Positions 24,501 through 34,800 of a stretch of DNA of 64,000 nucleotides are shown in pieces. Both the position numbers and the translations under genes were made by a program. The stretch comes from Cyclina sinensis. Taxonomy: Eukaryota > Mollusca > Bivalvia > Venerida > Veneridae. Below the pieces are notes generated by a model that ran no database searches, had not been told where the DNA came from, and worked only from the letters and a program-made list of their open reading frames with translations. Numbering within the stretch: the stretch's first letter is position 1; each line of letters begins with the position of its first letter. Where the stretch lies: positions 27,010,304-27,074,303 of the forward strand of contig JAAONU010000004.1 in the NCBI GenBank assembly GCA_012932295.1, given 5' to 3'.

Positions 24501-26793
24501 ATTGAAAACCATTTCCGCCGTGTAACTTGACAATCATTTTTTATAAAGACTTCAAACTTTATATCATGATTGCACACTTTGAATGGATGACCCCTATACA
24601 TTTTGGAGTCAGTATGTCAAAGGTGAAAATCACAGTGACCTAAATTTTTAGAATCATTTACTCTCTGTAACTCGACAACCATTTGTCATAGAGACATCAA
24701 AAAACATGTAATGGTTACACACATTGAGTGAATGACCGCTGTTGATTTTGCGGTCAGTAGGTAACTTCTAAAAGACTGACATTTATACAAATTATAAAAC
24801 CTAAAATTCAGATTTGATAAAGATCTGTAAAACTCTAAAATTATAAAATTTTAAAAATCAAAATATTATAAATAAAAAATTCAAAATTAAAAGCAAATGA
24901 ATTAATTCCAAAGCCTAAGGTTTCCTCCCTTATATCACAAATGCATCATACTTAGAAAAAACACCATTCAGGCATATAATGCTCCACCAACAATGCTCTT
25001 GTTTTCCATGGAAGATTAAAATGCTCATTACTTCTTTTTCAGAAATGAAAAACGAGAACTTAATGATATAAAATTTGACTTCACGACTGGTCAAGGTAAG
25101 TTATTTTAGATGTTAGAATGTAAATTGAAAAACAAAATATTTCTGAATATGAAATAATACTGTAGAAGACTTGGAAGTCACTCTGCTGTAAGTTAATTGA
25201 AATTCCGCTTGAGTGAAAAATGTTAATTGAACCATAGATGAGCTAGAAGGTATTAGCATTCACTTGACTTGTTTCAACTGCTAACAGACAATAATATATG
25301 TGTATTATCCTGACAGATTCTGCTGACAGTGTCTCTAGAGAGTTGGTCGAAGCAGGATTAGTTGATGGAAAAGATATGATAGTCGGTAAGTAGTTTAACT
25401 TTGGTAGATTATGCTCAAAGCTCATCTAATTTACTGTTTCAATTACATTAGCCAAATTTTCTCACAAGAAGTATCATAGCAAGTAGAAATATTGTTAATT
25501 AGTATTACTTCAGATCCAGTGGGACTGGCTAAAGTTTTCCATGATAATTGATCTCAGACAGTGCGTCTGTCAAAAGGTAATTTGTCCCACACCTCTGATT
25601 CATGTAAAGAAGCAGTCAGTAACTTTCAGAGAGATTGGTTAGTAAACTAGTTGGATACCCAGGAACATTTGTTAGGTGGACTGTCTGCCTGAATATGACC
25701 CCCCCAAAAAATGAAACTGGTATTAAACCCTAATAAAGAAATGAGTTTTACAAGTGTAAGAAAACAGAATAAAAATGCAAGTAAATGAAGTGTTATGGAA
25801 AGATGTGTTTTATTCAATCAGTTTTTATAAGCAGATCAGCAATAAATGCTTTTTGGCTAAGACAGAGAATGTTTTTTTCAGCTGTACAAAATTGTTCCTT
25901 TAAGTTATGCACTAGACCCTTTGAAAAGTTTTATGTTGGACATTTGTTACAAATGTTAGTACATCTCTTTATTCTAAAGAAAATCATTTGGTCACATTCA
26001 GTAAGCTATTGTTTTGATATTCTGCTGGAAGGTCAGTGAAAAATGAGAAGATTAAAAAAAAAAATGTAATGTGGATCAAGGCATATATGATTTTTTTTTT
26101 CTATTTCCAGTTGCTGCCAATTTACAGAAAATTCTTGACAACAGGATGTTAAAAAGTTTAACGTTCGCTTTAGTAAGTACACTGTACAAGTTCAAGTCCA
26201 TCAAAAGTTTACCTTATAAGCTATTTTGAAACGTAGATTTAGTTCAAGCTTTTTTAAGATATGATGTTAATTTTCAAATACAGTCAGAGCTGTTTACAAA
26301 GAATAAGCTCAAACTCCACTAAATTTCAGGTGGTCTGTATAAGATGTTAACTTTTTAATTTTCTAATTAGATAGAATACTCTGTTAATAGTATGATAATA
26401 TTTACATTTGACATGTGATTGTTGAAGAACCCTTTTTCAAGTTTCTCAAGTCACTCAGGTTTACATTTAGAGCATTGTGTCAAAACTTGTACACCCTAAA
26501 CCGACAATGGACCATACATTTTTTTGCAGAATTGCATTTTTTTTTTGTATTGCATCTTTCTGAGCAATAGGTAAAGGAACAGAAGAATATATTTATGATA
26601 CACTGTAACTTTGTTCTGTTGTGGTTTGTTGATCTGGCTTTGACAGTTCTTTTATTTTTGTTTGAAAGAAAACAGTCTGTGTTTACTAGATAGATTGTAA
26701 TCTTTTTCTCTGCAGAATTCAGGTTGTGCCCAGAATGAAGCTCCATGTGATAAATCACTGATAGGATTTGCTCAGCTCACGATTAACGACTGA
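6571..26793 (+). CDS. OXSR1: OSR1/SPAK-type Ste20 kinase, 3' part (partial gene)
   Basis: Serine/threonine kinase activated by WNK kinases; in animals it phosphorylates cation-chloride cotransporters (NKCC/KCC). Coding exons, all GT-AG and in phase: 6571-6626, 14993-15102, 15508-15609, 15794-15927, 16320-16368, 17269-17328, 18064-18189, 20038-20085, 23438-23634, 25043-25095, 25317-25385, 26111-26172, 26716-26793 (TGA). Together they give 380 residues. In order one sees the catalytic loop (DIKAGNVL), DFG and activation loop ([17 protein letters not shown], with the Thr that WNK phosphorylates in human OSR1), subdomains IX-XI, the PF1 extension, the regulatory S-motif ([20 protein letters not shown]), an acidic Glu/Pro-rich linker, and the C-terminal CCT/PF2 domain (INLVLRLR ... 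[10 protein letters not shown]) that binds RFxV/I motifs. It ends FAQLTIND, like the human FAQLSIS. Exons before HRD are missing. One orthologue usually serves for both OXSR1 and STK39 in invertebrates. Confidence 0.96.
6693..6760. repeat. Isolated single copy of the 46-bp minisatellite unit
   Basis: The text GACATTAACAGTTACAAGGG, then TTAAAAAAACAAGGTAAGCTCAGTGCAGATATACATAGTTA, follows the order of the 46-bp unit amplified from 7715 on, but stands alone about 1 kb upstream. It looks like an old or ancestral unit of that array. Confidence 0.65.
6790..6852. repeat. Short palindrome cluster (ATATCAGTCAC)
   Basis: The 11-mer ATATCAGTCAC occurs in inverted orientation (CATATCAGTCACAGTGTGAC then TGATATAG) and again directly after it, so a stem can form. 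The phrase ATATATTCCATATC just before it is also found in the right arm of the hairpin at 7524-7667, so both may belong to one foldback family. Confidence 0.6.
7524..7667. repeat. Long imperfect inverted repeat (foldback/MITE-like)
   Basis: The two arms are about 70 bp each. The left arm starts GTTTGTTTTTCGTAGATATGG and the right arm ends CCATATCTACTCAAAACAAAC. The centre is a perfect stem CGAGCGC-ATA-GCGCTCG around 7586-7602. It lies within the 8.4-kb intron of the kinase gene. It may be a miniature inverted-repeat element; no clean target duplication was found. Confidence 0.75.
7715..10500. repeat. 46-bp minisatellite, about 60 units, in OXSR1 intron
   Basis: The unit is about AAGTTCAGTGCAGACATAAA followed by AAGTTTCAAAGGTTAACAAGTGAGAT. 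Three unit types differ in the middle (AATCAACAACAAGGG, AAAAGTTTCAAAGG, AAATAGTAACAAAGG). The array fills about 2.8 kb of the intron between exons 6571-6626 and 14993-15102. A rare variant (CTGACGTAAAAAG) occurs near 9959 and again 276 bp later, six units, showing block duplication. Its left edge is degenerate and its interior homogeneous. Confidence 0.96.
11625..12240. mobile_element. Old 'palindrome + GTCC' element, left part
   Basis: It starts with TATGCGCCTGAAGGAGGGAA, then an 'ACTGTCTGTCCATCTGTCCA' simple stretch, then degenerate repeats with 'CTTGACCCTGAATGACCTT' phrases (for example near 11945 and 12110). It is cut at 12240 by the younger element 12241-14217; the same 'TTTACCTTGACC..AAATGACCTTGACC' text resumes at 14218. 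Non-coding; the class is not known to me. Confidence 0.7.
12241..14217. mobile_element. Younger 2-kb element with 166-bp internal repeats, nested
   Basis: The left end is AGCTCACCTGTCACGCAGTGACAG (a short palindrome), followed by a GTCC-rich stretch (CGTCCGTCGTCCGTCC). The right end is TCAGGTGAGCGATTCAGG then GGCCATCATGGCCCTCTTGTT; AGCTCACCTG and CAGGTGAGC form a short terminal inverted match. Between about 12490 and 13645 lie six to seven tandem units of about 166 bp, each with AGGAAAAACTTCAAAAATC and a GATCCCCGGGGTCA palindrome. It sits in a T-rich target within an older element. The short open frames on both strands here are repeat shadows. Confidence 0.8.
14218..14530. mobile_element. Old 'palindrome + GTCC' element, right part
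   Basis: Text resumes as TTTTACCTTGACCTGTAAATGACCTTGACC, matching the motif before the insertion (near 12108-12130). It ends without a clear border near 14530. From there to the exon at 14993 no other signal is seen. Confidence 0.6.
19466..19543. mobile_element. 62-bp hAT-type miniature element with 8-bp target duplication
   Basis: GTACAAAG at 19466-19473 and again at 19536-19543 flank a 62-bp insert (19474-19535). The insert begins TAGGGATGGGAACGAAT and ends with its exact reverse complement, giving 17-bp perfect terminal inverted repeats and only about 28 AT-rich bases between them. An 8-bp duplication is the hallmark of hAT transposase. It lies in the intron between exons 18064-18189 and 20038-20085 of the kinase gene. 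It cannot code for anything. Confidence 0.85.
20827..21215. mobile_element. 'Palindrome + GTCC' element in OXSR1 intron
   Basis: It opens with GCCCCCACCAATTTAGGGGAGGGGGC, a stem, then TTGTCCATCCATCTGGCTGTC. A block 'TTGGAGATNGGCANAGNTATGCCCCCTGAT' occurs twice about 160 bp apart (near 20912 and 21071), as an internal repeat. The right end contains GTGGGGGCATCCTTGTCC. No protein is expected; the open frame at 20811-21062 is a shadow. Confidence 0.65.
21801..22115 (+). other. Unassigned 104-codon open frame in OXSR1 intron
   Basis: This open frame has charged, protein-like composition in its middle ([17 protein letters not shown]) and is longer than most chance frames in this AT-rich DNA. It has no recognisable domain, lies in the intron between exons 20038-20085 and 23438-23634, and shows no convincing exon borders. 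It could be a decayed repeat or pseudogene fragment. It is not proposed as a gene. Confidence 0.2.
23866..24080. mobile_element. Short 'palindrome + GTCC' element fragment
   Basis: It begins TATGCCCCCGAATGGAGGCATA (palindromic stem) followed by TTTGTCCATCCGTCCATCTG and then GAAACCGCTTGAGGGATTTC. It lies directly upstream of a second, different element (24300-25003) in the same intron. Confidence 0.65.
24300..25003 (+). mobile_element. ATATGCCCC-family element, copy 1 (0.7 kb)
   Basis: It starts TATATGCCCCAAGGGGCATA (palindrome), then GTCTGTCTGTCCGTCTG, then tandem units with AAGGTCACAGTGACCT, and ends GCATATAATGCTCCACCAAC, ATGCTCTTG. The reverse complement of the same ends and order is found at 47480-48683, so both are copies of one family. 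The inner repeats are about 115-120 bp long. It sits in the intron 23635-25042. Confidence 0.85.
24482..24496. promoter_or_regulatory. Perfect ERE-type palindrome inside a transposon
   Basis: AGGTCACAGTGACCT fits the consensus AGGTCAnnnTGACCT bound by oestrogen/steroid-type nuclear receptors. It is part of the element's internal repeat, so it may have no regulatory role. The family copy at 47480-48683 has an equivalent at 48184-48198. Confidence 0.45.
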
Positions 26794-27130
26794 TAACAGT
26801 ATGCGTCAACTACACAGAGCAGCTATACCAAGTTTCAGCCAGATCAGTACATCATGTCACAAACTTGATACAGAACAAACTGTAGCCAGTATTTGTAATC
26901 TCACACGGCTGCAGGCCAAGGGGATAAAAGTGATGGCATTATCTGCGTATTCTTCCACCCATTTGTCCATCCAGAACCCTAGTGAATTTCATGATGTGTG
27001 TCTCCCATTTAGTTCATCAGTGTGTAGTGTTTGAATTAAACTTGACTGGAAAAAGTAACCACTGGATATAATTAAAACCACATACTAATATTTCATTTGC
27101 TTTACTCAATAAACCCCATATGTAAGATAC
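26794..27130 (+). other. OXSR1: Probable OXSR1 3' UTR with first polyadenylation signal
   Basis: After the TGA at 26791-26793 there is no further coding signal. AATAAA occurs at 27108-27113 within CTTTACTCAATAAACCCC, the first good polyadenylation hexamer. The true end may be further down, as AATAAA also occurs near 28939. Confidence 0.5.
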
Positions 27131-29335
27131 AACCCTTCAGTAAAATGATAAACTTTTAAAAGTGTTTTTTCCGTCCATTTGTCATTCAGTCTTCATCCGT
27201 ATCCAAAATACAAAAATATTGGTACATTTTTTTGAGTAATGAAGTAAAAATTTGGAAGAAACTATGTTAATTAGAAATTGGATGTGAAAAGAATTCTGTT
27301 CTAGAGTGCTAAAGATTCATTCATTTATCCTAAAGTGATGTAGGTAGAGGAAAAGCAGATTAACACAATTACTTTTACAGAAAGATTATATTGTTAAAGC
27401 ATTAATGAGTGATCTTGTATTTTGCAATACAAATTGTGTAGATTGAAACATTTTGAACAATACATATCTTGAATTTTTTTTATCAAGAATAGGGTGATAA
27501 AATACACAGAAACTAGGCCTACACTGGTGGTGGTGGTGTTAGGGGGCAAATAGGAGGGCTTTGGTGCTTGTTATGACAACTTAATTCAGTGTAATACCTA
27601 ACATTGTTATAATCAAAATTAAACAGAACCATATGCTTTGTCTACTGTTATTTAAGTCGTCTAGTTTGTAATGAATAATTTTTTTTTGTTTCCTATAAAT
27701 AAGAGTTAGATCACTATTCTTCATTACCCTCTTTACTGTTTTAATGATACCTTAATGGAGAAATTTAAAAGAGTTAATAATTTCTATGATTAAATCTCAT
27801 TTTTGTAAGTTTATTGCATTGAATTTAGATATATACAGAGAAGAAATATTGACTTAGTTTTGTATGACAGAACCATCATGTCTTGTATGATTGTTTAATA
27901 TACTCCACAACTGGCTACACAATACATACACTCTGTGGCAAACACATGTCAGCAGGCTTTTGTTTTATGATATTTTTATATGCAAAAAGGAAACTGATTG
28001 AATTCAGAGCTGATGCTCTAATTATTTGTTTAGCAAGGTAATTGTGCATATGTACAAAATTGCTTCCGAAAATATTTGTGTCAGTATAGGTTATCTTACA
28101 TTGTTCTGTACAATACAGAGATATATTTGGATGGAGTACACAGCTGAAAATGTTACATTGGATGTGCCTTTAGCCAAGGGTATTTTGACTGATTCAGTAC
28201 AGATATATCTCATATTTTACAGATCAGAGTTTAATGATATTTTTATTCTATATCTTACTTTATTTATGCAGAAAGTATATTACATTTGTAGTAATATTAC
28301 AGTTAAAGAAAAATAGTGATATTACAGTTTCTAAAAATAGCAATTCTGAAATCTAACAGCTCCCTTGATATCATGCAGATCCTTCTGTTTGTAATTCATG
28401 AAAGAAACACAGAAAATACATAGTAACTGTTTGTAGCAGACTGTGCGACACAGAAAACCACCAAGGAATTTTGGATACTGTAATGAAAGATATTGGACAA
28501 TCACATGGTAGAAATTACCAGCGCTGATTGGATGATAAAAATAGATATAGAATAAATAAGAATTATATTTGTATATGCTGCTTTTATGATGTATGCCCAT
28601 TATTCAACGAAATGATTTTTCTTTATTTGTTTTAATGAGGAAAAGAATGAGCAAAATTTATATTGAACAATTTTTTTATATTTATTTCAAAGAAATTTTA
28701 AAAACACAGTCAGATGCTCTGCTGTGTCACTTGCATTTAGTTTGTAAAATTGCAAAGGTGCAAACATATAAATATACCAGTTTTTATGTTAAAGAGAAAA
28801 CATGATGTTATTTGTTGTTAGTTTTTATTGCATTACTACATTTTCTAAAGATTAATTTTATTTGACTTTGTCTTCCCTTGTTGATCACAATTTCTTACAC
28901 AAGATCTTGTTATCTTACCTGAAGTTGTCATGACATACAATAAAAAGTTGGCAGAGTTAGAATTTTACTTAAATATACACTAATTTGTATGGTTGTTCAA
29001 ACAGGATGTTGTAATTTAAAAGAAGCCGACAGATTGAGTAAACTGAAGCATACCAAAAATGAAAGATTTAAAAAAAACATAATGAATTAGCAGTATCTTG
29101 AATGGTTTGAAAGTGACCAAACTTGACAGTTTCAGTTCAGAGTTGATAAAAAGTTGTATGCTGTAGGTTGACAAGTTGTTTTGATTTAAAACTCAACAGT
29201 TGTCTTTTCAAGTCATAGTACTTAGTGACAGAAATGAAAAAAAAAAGGTGTTATAAAACTGCTGACATTAATTGAAACTGACTATTAAATGGCATTTACA
29301 TGTAGATGTATGTCAAATGAAATTAATATTTCCAT
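27131..29335. other. Non-coding AT-rich DNA between convergent genes
   Basis: There are no domains, no conserved splice pattern and no structured repeat. The open frames here (for example 28026-28316 and 28331-28600) are low-complexity, Tyr/Ile/Phe-rich translations of AT-rich DNA. Some may be distal 3' UTR of the kinase gene. Confidence 0.5.
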
Positions 29336-29780
29336 GCAGAATTTCCTTTTCCAAAACGTGACATTCCAGTACTAGTACAGGTGAATGAATGTTGACACTC
29401 AAATACTGATAGTGTTAAATGATTGTTGACATTTCAGTTCTTGTACAGGTAAAAGAATGTTGACATTTCAGTTCTTGTACAGGTAGATGGATGTTGACAT
29501 TTCAGTTCTTGTACAGGTAATTGATTGTTGACATTTCAGTTCTTGTACAGGTAAATGAATGTTGACATTTCAGTATTGGTACAGGTAAATGAATGTCGAC
29601 ATTCCAATACTGGTAAAGGTAAATGAATGTTGACATTTCAGTTCTTGTACAGGTAAATGAATGTTGACATTTCAGTTCTTGTACAGGTAAATGAAAGTTG
29701 ACATTTCAGTTCTTGTACAAGTAAATGAATGTTGATACTCTGATACTGATAGAGGTAAATGAATATTGAAATTTCCAGAC
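29336..29780. repeat. 34-bp minisatellite, about 12 units
   Basis: The unit is GAATGTTGACATTTCAGTTC plus TTGTACAGGTAAAT, 34 bp. Inner units (about 29424-29720) are nearly identical; both edges degenerate (for example GTTGATACTCTGATACTGAT at the right). It lies 2.5 kb beyond the kinase stop codon. Confidence 0.92.
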
Positions 29781-31860
29781 AGTGTCAGTGAATGAAATAG
29801 AAAGTTCCTGTTAATAACAAGTCAGTAATTTATAATTCCAGTTAATGTAAAAAAGTGTGTTGCTAAATTAATCTACAGCTTGTGGTAGTTCAAGTTAAAT
29901 AACTAGTTGAAGTGACTTGATTGAGCCATTCAATGGTTGACTGATCAGTTAAGTACATAGGTTATACAGCAATGTTTTTACATTTAGAGCTTATTTTTAT
30001 TAGCATTAAACTTAAGCCTGTGTTATTTGTTTGTTCAGATTGCGTCCACAATCACATTGCCATTACCAATAGTAATGTGTAGCAACAATGTGTCTTGTAT
30101 AAATTGTAAAAATTTTCTAAAGTTTGAAAATTACAATGCTTGCTTGCTGCTTCAAGTGTGTTTTCATCTGTTCTAAGGGAGATACTCTAAAATATTCATT
30201 AACTATAGGCTGTTTTGTATTTCAGTTACTCATTCTCTGAAAACTGAGAAATAATTGATAATGTTTAAAAAAAAGACATTGTGTTTAGACTTTGTCTCAG
30301 GGCATTTAGACACCAGCAAAGTGTTCATTTATAAGAAATTGCTATCCACCATTAAATTTTACAAGAACAACATTATACTGACTAATGTTAACCTGTTATA
30401 CTTAAAATTTTATACCAGAAACTTTGACATCCTATAATTTTTTGTTTAATATTCGTATTTACATGATTTTGATGGAAGTGGAATGCCTTAAATTAAAGGC
30501 TATGTCTCTTTTAGGCTATGTCTCTTTTAGTAAAATATGTGTGAGTTGGAAAACCTTTCCTGTTATTATTATGTGTATTAAATTGAGAACAGATTGTATA
30601 AGAACTTTAAATAAGGTGTAATCACTTTTTGTGCATTAAAAATGAAAAGGGATAAATATTCATTGGAATATGAAAAAGTAACACCAAAGTTTGAACACAC
30701 CAAAGTTATAATAATGCATATTGTTATTTTGCATACCAGATACCACTGAAATATACACCAAATATATAAAGTTTTCCCAAATGATAAATTGTTTTGCTGT
30801 CAAAATGATGGAATTACTTTTCTTGATATAGAAATATCAAATGGCAGTATTATGTTTTGAAATTTTTTATCCCTTAGATGACATGTAAATATTGTCAGCA
30901 TATGCAGAAACATATATTTAGTACCACCTGTACTCAGTTATAAGACGAATATTTTTTCTTCAGAATTTGAATTCAGTAAAAGGGTACGTCTTATACATCC
31001 ATCCTACATTAAAGTAAATGTTTAAGCTTATTCTTCAGCCGCAAATGTCATTCACCTTAAATGATAGTAATAGAACTAAGTAAGTGGTCTTACTGTTCGA
31101 AAAATTGGAATGGTAAGTTAAGTCCAGAATGCTTGAAAACATAGATCTCAGATGGAATCACCAACATGGACATCTGACTGCATCTTTTAAGAAGGTCAAT
31201 ATTTTTTCCTTTCTTTTGCCCTGACATGGTTACATTGTGTGCCAGTGTATTTTTGGCCAAGGCAAGATATATAAAACATTATCAAGAGTTACTTAATATA
31301 AATATCCATAGGAGCGAAAAATTGTGTAAGTTCATTTTGTCATGGTATGTTGCTGTTGCCATAAGTCATTTAGTTTGAAGATAGGATAAAAGGTATTTTC
31401 ATTAAATCTTGATTTTAGAATATAGGCAGAAAGTCTAGAAATTAGAATAAGTTTGATAAATCAGATAGAACTTGTATTCCAGAACCTAAGAACATTATAA
31501 TATTATTTAATTTTGGTAAAAGCAACAAAGTAAAAATTACGGCTATATTTGGGTTTATCCTTCTTACACTGTCAGCTTCAGAAAGAATCTTGACTTGATT
31601 CAAACCAGAAAGTTCATGGGTAATACTTCTCCCCCGATGAGTTAGCACTGAAGAAATTTGTTCAGGACATAGGAATTATTCTTGCTATTCACAGTAGAGC
31701 ACTCTATGTATGTCTTGTAAGGTACATATTTTATGTTTTTCTGTGATGTGGAAAAAAATCCTCATGTTACTGTTAGGTGAATAAATGTTGTTTTGATAAA
31801 TTGATTTACCTGTAGTTATTTACACCCTTTCCTACCAAATTTTGAAAGTGCCACTGTAAA
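29781..31860. other. Non-coding stretch, nothing recognised
   Basis: AT-rich with no domain, no tRNA-like box and no clear repeat. It is intergenic between the OXSR1 and AF10 3' ends. Confidence 0.5.
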
Positions 31861-31862
31861 TT

Positions 31863-32047
31863 CTTACAAACATGAAAGTCTGCAACAGAAAGATGCAATA
31901 GAATACACAACCCAGAGTGGGATTCGAACTCCGATCTCCTGCGTGACATGCCAATGCTCTAACCACTGAGCCAAAGAATCGATTCCCTAGCGCAGTTGTC
32001 AGAGGTTGTATTTTTACAATTATACAAAGGTGTGCACTAGACCGTAA
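31863..32047 (-). mobile_element. tRNA-derived SINE, family 1, copy 1
   Basis: On the minus strand, TTTGGCTCAGTGGTTAGAGC (box A-like) is followed by GGAGTTCGAATCCCACT (box B-like), the internal RNA polymerase III promoter of a tRNA. A non-tRNA flank TGTTACGGTCTAGTGCACAC precedes it and TTGCATCTTTCTGTTGCAGA follows. The copy at 32205-32398 has the same borders and orientation. Spurious translations resemble the common 'SVVRALACHAGD' reading of such elements. Confidence 0.85.
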
Positions 32048-32204
32048 CACATCCCCTCGAGAAAGTCATCATTTACGATGAATGGTGGTGTCAATTTTTT
32101 TTTTTTTTTTAGATCAAGGATCAGACAGAAGTCTTAAAAGATTCTATTTTAGAATCAATTTTTATAACTAAGTATAGGATAGGTCATCCTGTACGAGCCC
32201 CCAT

Positions 32205-32398
32205 CTTATGAACATAAAAGTCTGCAACAGAAAGATGCAATGCATCATAGAATACACAACCCAGAGCGGGACGCAAACCTCTATCTCCCACGTGACAGTC
32301 CAATGCTCTAACCACTGAGCCAAAGAATCGATTCCCTGACACAGTTGTTGGAGGTTGTATTTATACATTTATACGAAGGTGTGCACTAGACCGTAACA
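32205..32398 (-). mobile_element. tRNA-derived SINE, family 1, copy 2
   Basis: Same layout as the copy at 31863-32047, separated by about 155 bp and in the same orientation. Box B is degraded (GAGGTTTGCGTCCCGC instead of GAGTTCGAATCCC), so it is older or less constrained. Confidence 0.82.
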
Positions 32399-32974
32399 AA
32401 TAAATTTGATGTCACAGAAAAAGGCACTTGATGTAATATTGATTTTCAGTGAATTGAAAAATGGCAAAAATATCCTTTAAGTGAGACTAAGTTTCTTATA
32501 TAATAGAGATGTTAGCTTAATATAAAACCACCACTGAATGAAAAGTTATATTTTGCAAAAGACTGAAAATGTTGAAAAGGTAATACTACTGAATTTGACA
32601 ATCATGTTATCCAATTTAACTACAGAAAACATACCTTATCATGTGCCAACAGGAAAAAAAATAATTTAGAAGTCAGATTGAGGTGAGTGCTGTCATTTGG
32701 ATTTTAAATTTTACACCTCATGTTTCTTTGCTGGATAGTTTTTTCCTCGTTTATTTCTGCTTTCTCTGAAATATTCAGACAGTAATCCTACATATTATTA
32801 GATGTTGTGTTTTAAATACGAAAACAAGAAGTGATTCAGAAAAAAGTCTGAGTGCTCTTTCTCATGTGACTGGTCAATTTGTCTTGTATTTAATACAGAT
32901 ACTACTTTTGTGAATGGTACTAACTATGCTGAGACAACATGCCCCATTTCAGGGAATATAGATGTAAAAACATT

Positions 32975-33250
32975 CTTTTCTTGCTTATGTCTCATGTCAA
33001 CATACTGTTTCCAAACATGCCTCATGTCAAGTACATAACTGATTTCAAATAAGTCTAAGGTCAACAGATTGATTCCAAAGATGTCTCATGTCAACATACT
33101 GTTTCCCAAAATGCCTCATGTCAACATAACTGATTTCAAACAAGTCTCAGGTCAACAAATTGATTCCAAAATGTCTCATGTCAACATGTTGTTTCCCAAC
33201 ATGTCTCATGTCAACAAATTAATTAGATCTCAGAATGTCTGTTGTCAACA
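32975..33250. repeat. 30-bp minisatellite, left block
   Basis: The unit is about ATGTCTCATGTCAACATACT plus GTTTCCCAAA, exactly 30 bp between 33081 and 33201. The same unit reappears at 34681-34800 beyond an insertion, so the two blocks were once one array. The open frame 33069-33281 is a translation of the repeat. Confidence 0.9.
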
Positions 33251-33289
33251 TATAACATATTATCATTTAGTTGGTCAATAGCTATACAT

Positions 33290-33357
33290 AGCTAATGTTG
33301 TATTATTGACTTAACTGACTTTAAATAAAATTTGTATTTGTATTTGTATTTATTTGT
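33290..33357. repeat. LINE-like 3' tail with TTTGTA microsatellite
   Basis: The text GACTTAACTGACTTTAAATAAAA is followed by (TTTGTA)n at about 33331-33352. A hexamer tail of this kind is typical of the 3' end of a CR1/jockey-like retroelement. Only the tail is recognisable. Confidence 0.4.
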
Positions 33358-33376
33358 CCATACATGTCTCATGTCA

Positions 33377-34680
33377 TGGATCATTAACGGGAGATTTGTG
33401 GAAAATCGCCGGGTTTTTGGACATCACAACGGGGTAAAAACGAAAACCAAAAAAAAAAAAAACGTTCGCTCATATGAGCACGAGTATATCTGATCGCTCG
33501 TCCTGCAGAAATAGTGCAAAAAACGCAAGAAATAAACCGATGGAAGTGTATATCATAACGTCACAGTTTACCGACAGTAATTCTCCATGTAGATGTAGAT
33601 GTAATACGCTGTCAAAATGAAACCGAAAGCGTGAGTAAGGGGGAGCACTGCGCCTTTTTTAATTCAGTTAACCGCACAGTACCGTTGATCTTTTTTCTCC
33701 TAGGTCTCCAGGACTGGTGATGGTGATGCAGGACGAGTAGAAATTTTGGTCACTCCTCCTCGTCACTAAATGAAAAATTTGTTCCCTGGATTGATACGTA
33801 TAAAAGACATGCGAATACAAAATAATTGCCTACCACCTTCTGTTTTATTTACACATTGATGCAGTGTGTAACTGCATAAAAATAAAAAAAATACACTTTT
33901 ACATGGTGTATTTCGAAAATAATTCGCTTTGTTACTCAATTTCCAAACATCAAACAGTATAGAGCATAAATAAACGCACCGCTAATTCAGCTCAAAAGTA
34001 ACTGTAAAGGTCGTTCATCTTTCAACTGACCTCAAAGGAGCCGACTTCTACGAACACGTGGGCTGACGAAGTGCTAGCTGCAAAGATTAGGCTAAAGGAG
34101 GCACCGACAGAAGCTATCAATTATCGAACTTTTTTTTCACGGTCATTTGGTCTTTGACAAGTTTATTAGGGTGTCATTGCAACGGATTAGCGACGGTCCG
34201 GGACTTATGTTGTGGATTCGTTTTTCGCTGATTTTTATACTGTCTGGATTTACATTAGGAACAGAAAACGGTGAATTTCTGGACCGATTAAATGGGATTT
34301 TCGGAAATGCGAACCGGTCCGAGATGTTCTGAATCGGTAAAAACCCATGATTTGTCGGATTTCTGTCAATTACGTCAATCAGGCACTAAGTATTACCCCA
34401 GGCAATGACCAGATGTTACTGACAATAAACACTTACGCGCGTAAGAAAGAGCCGACTTTCGTCACCTAATCAACCAATTATCGATCCCGCGTGTCAAGGT
34501 TTTGACTTGGTATATTCAAACTTGGTATATTCAAATTGTATTCAACGAATTTTATGGATTTTTTTTCTTTCAAGGCAAAATGTTGATTTATCAGGAGATT
34601 TGGGTGCTTCGCCGGGGCGCCGGGGTAAGGGTCTAAATATCGGGAGAACCCGGTGAGTAACGGGAGAACGGCATGTATGC
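33377..34680. mobile_element. 1.3-kb GC-richer insertion in the 30-bp minisatellite
   Basis: The repeat TCATGTCA at 33369-33376 recurs at 34681-34688 on the other side, which could be an 8-bp target duplication, though it is also part of the array unit. The insert is richer in CG than its surroundings. GGGAGATTTGTGGAAAATCGCCGGG near 33390 resembles GGAGATTTGGGTGCTTCGCCGGGG near 34595, a degenerate direct repeat at the two ends. No terminal inverted repeats and no recognisable protein; the 61-codon frame at 34147-34332 has no known motif. Confidence 0.5.
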
Positions 34681-34800
34681 TCATGTCAACATATTGCTTC
34701 CAAACATGTTTTATGTCAACTGTTTCCAAACATGTCTCTTGTCAACGTACTGCTTATGTTTCCAAACATGTGTCATGTCAACAAATTGTTTCTTAATCAT
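34681..34800. repeat. 30-bp minisatellite, right block
   Basis: It continues the array of 32975-33250: TCATGTCAACATATTGCTTC, CAAACATGTTTTATGTCAAC, and so on. Confidence 0.85.

Noticed and set aside
31832..32368. Minus-strand frames resembling short proteins, or genuine tRNA genes
   Set aside because: The A and B boxes belong to tRNA-derived SINEs: the acceptor and anticodon stems do not form a complete cloverleaf, and identical non-tRNA flanks accompany each copy.
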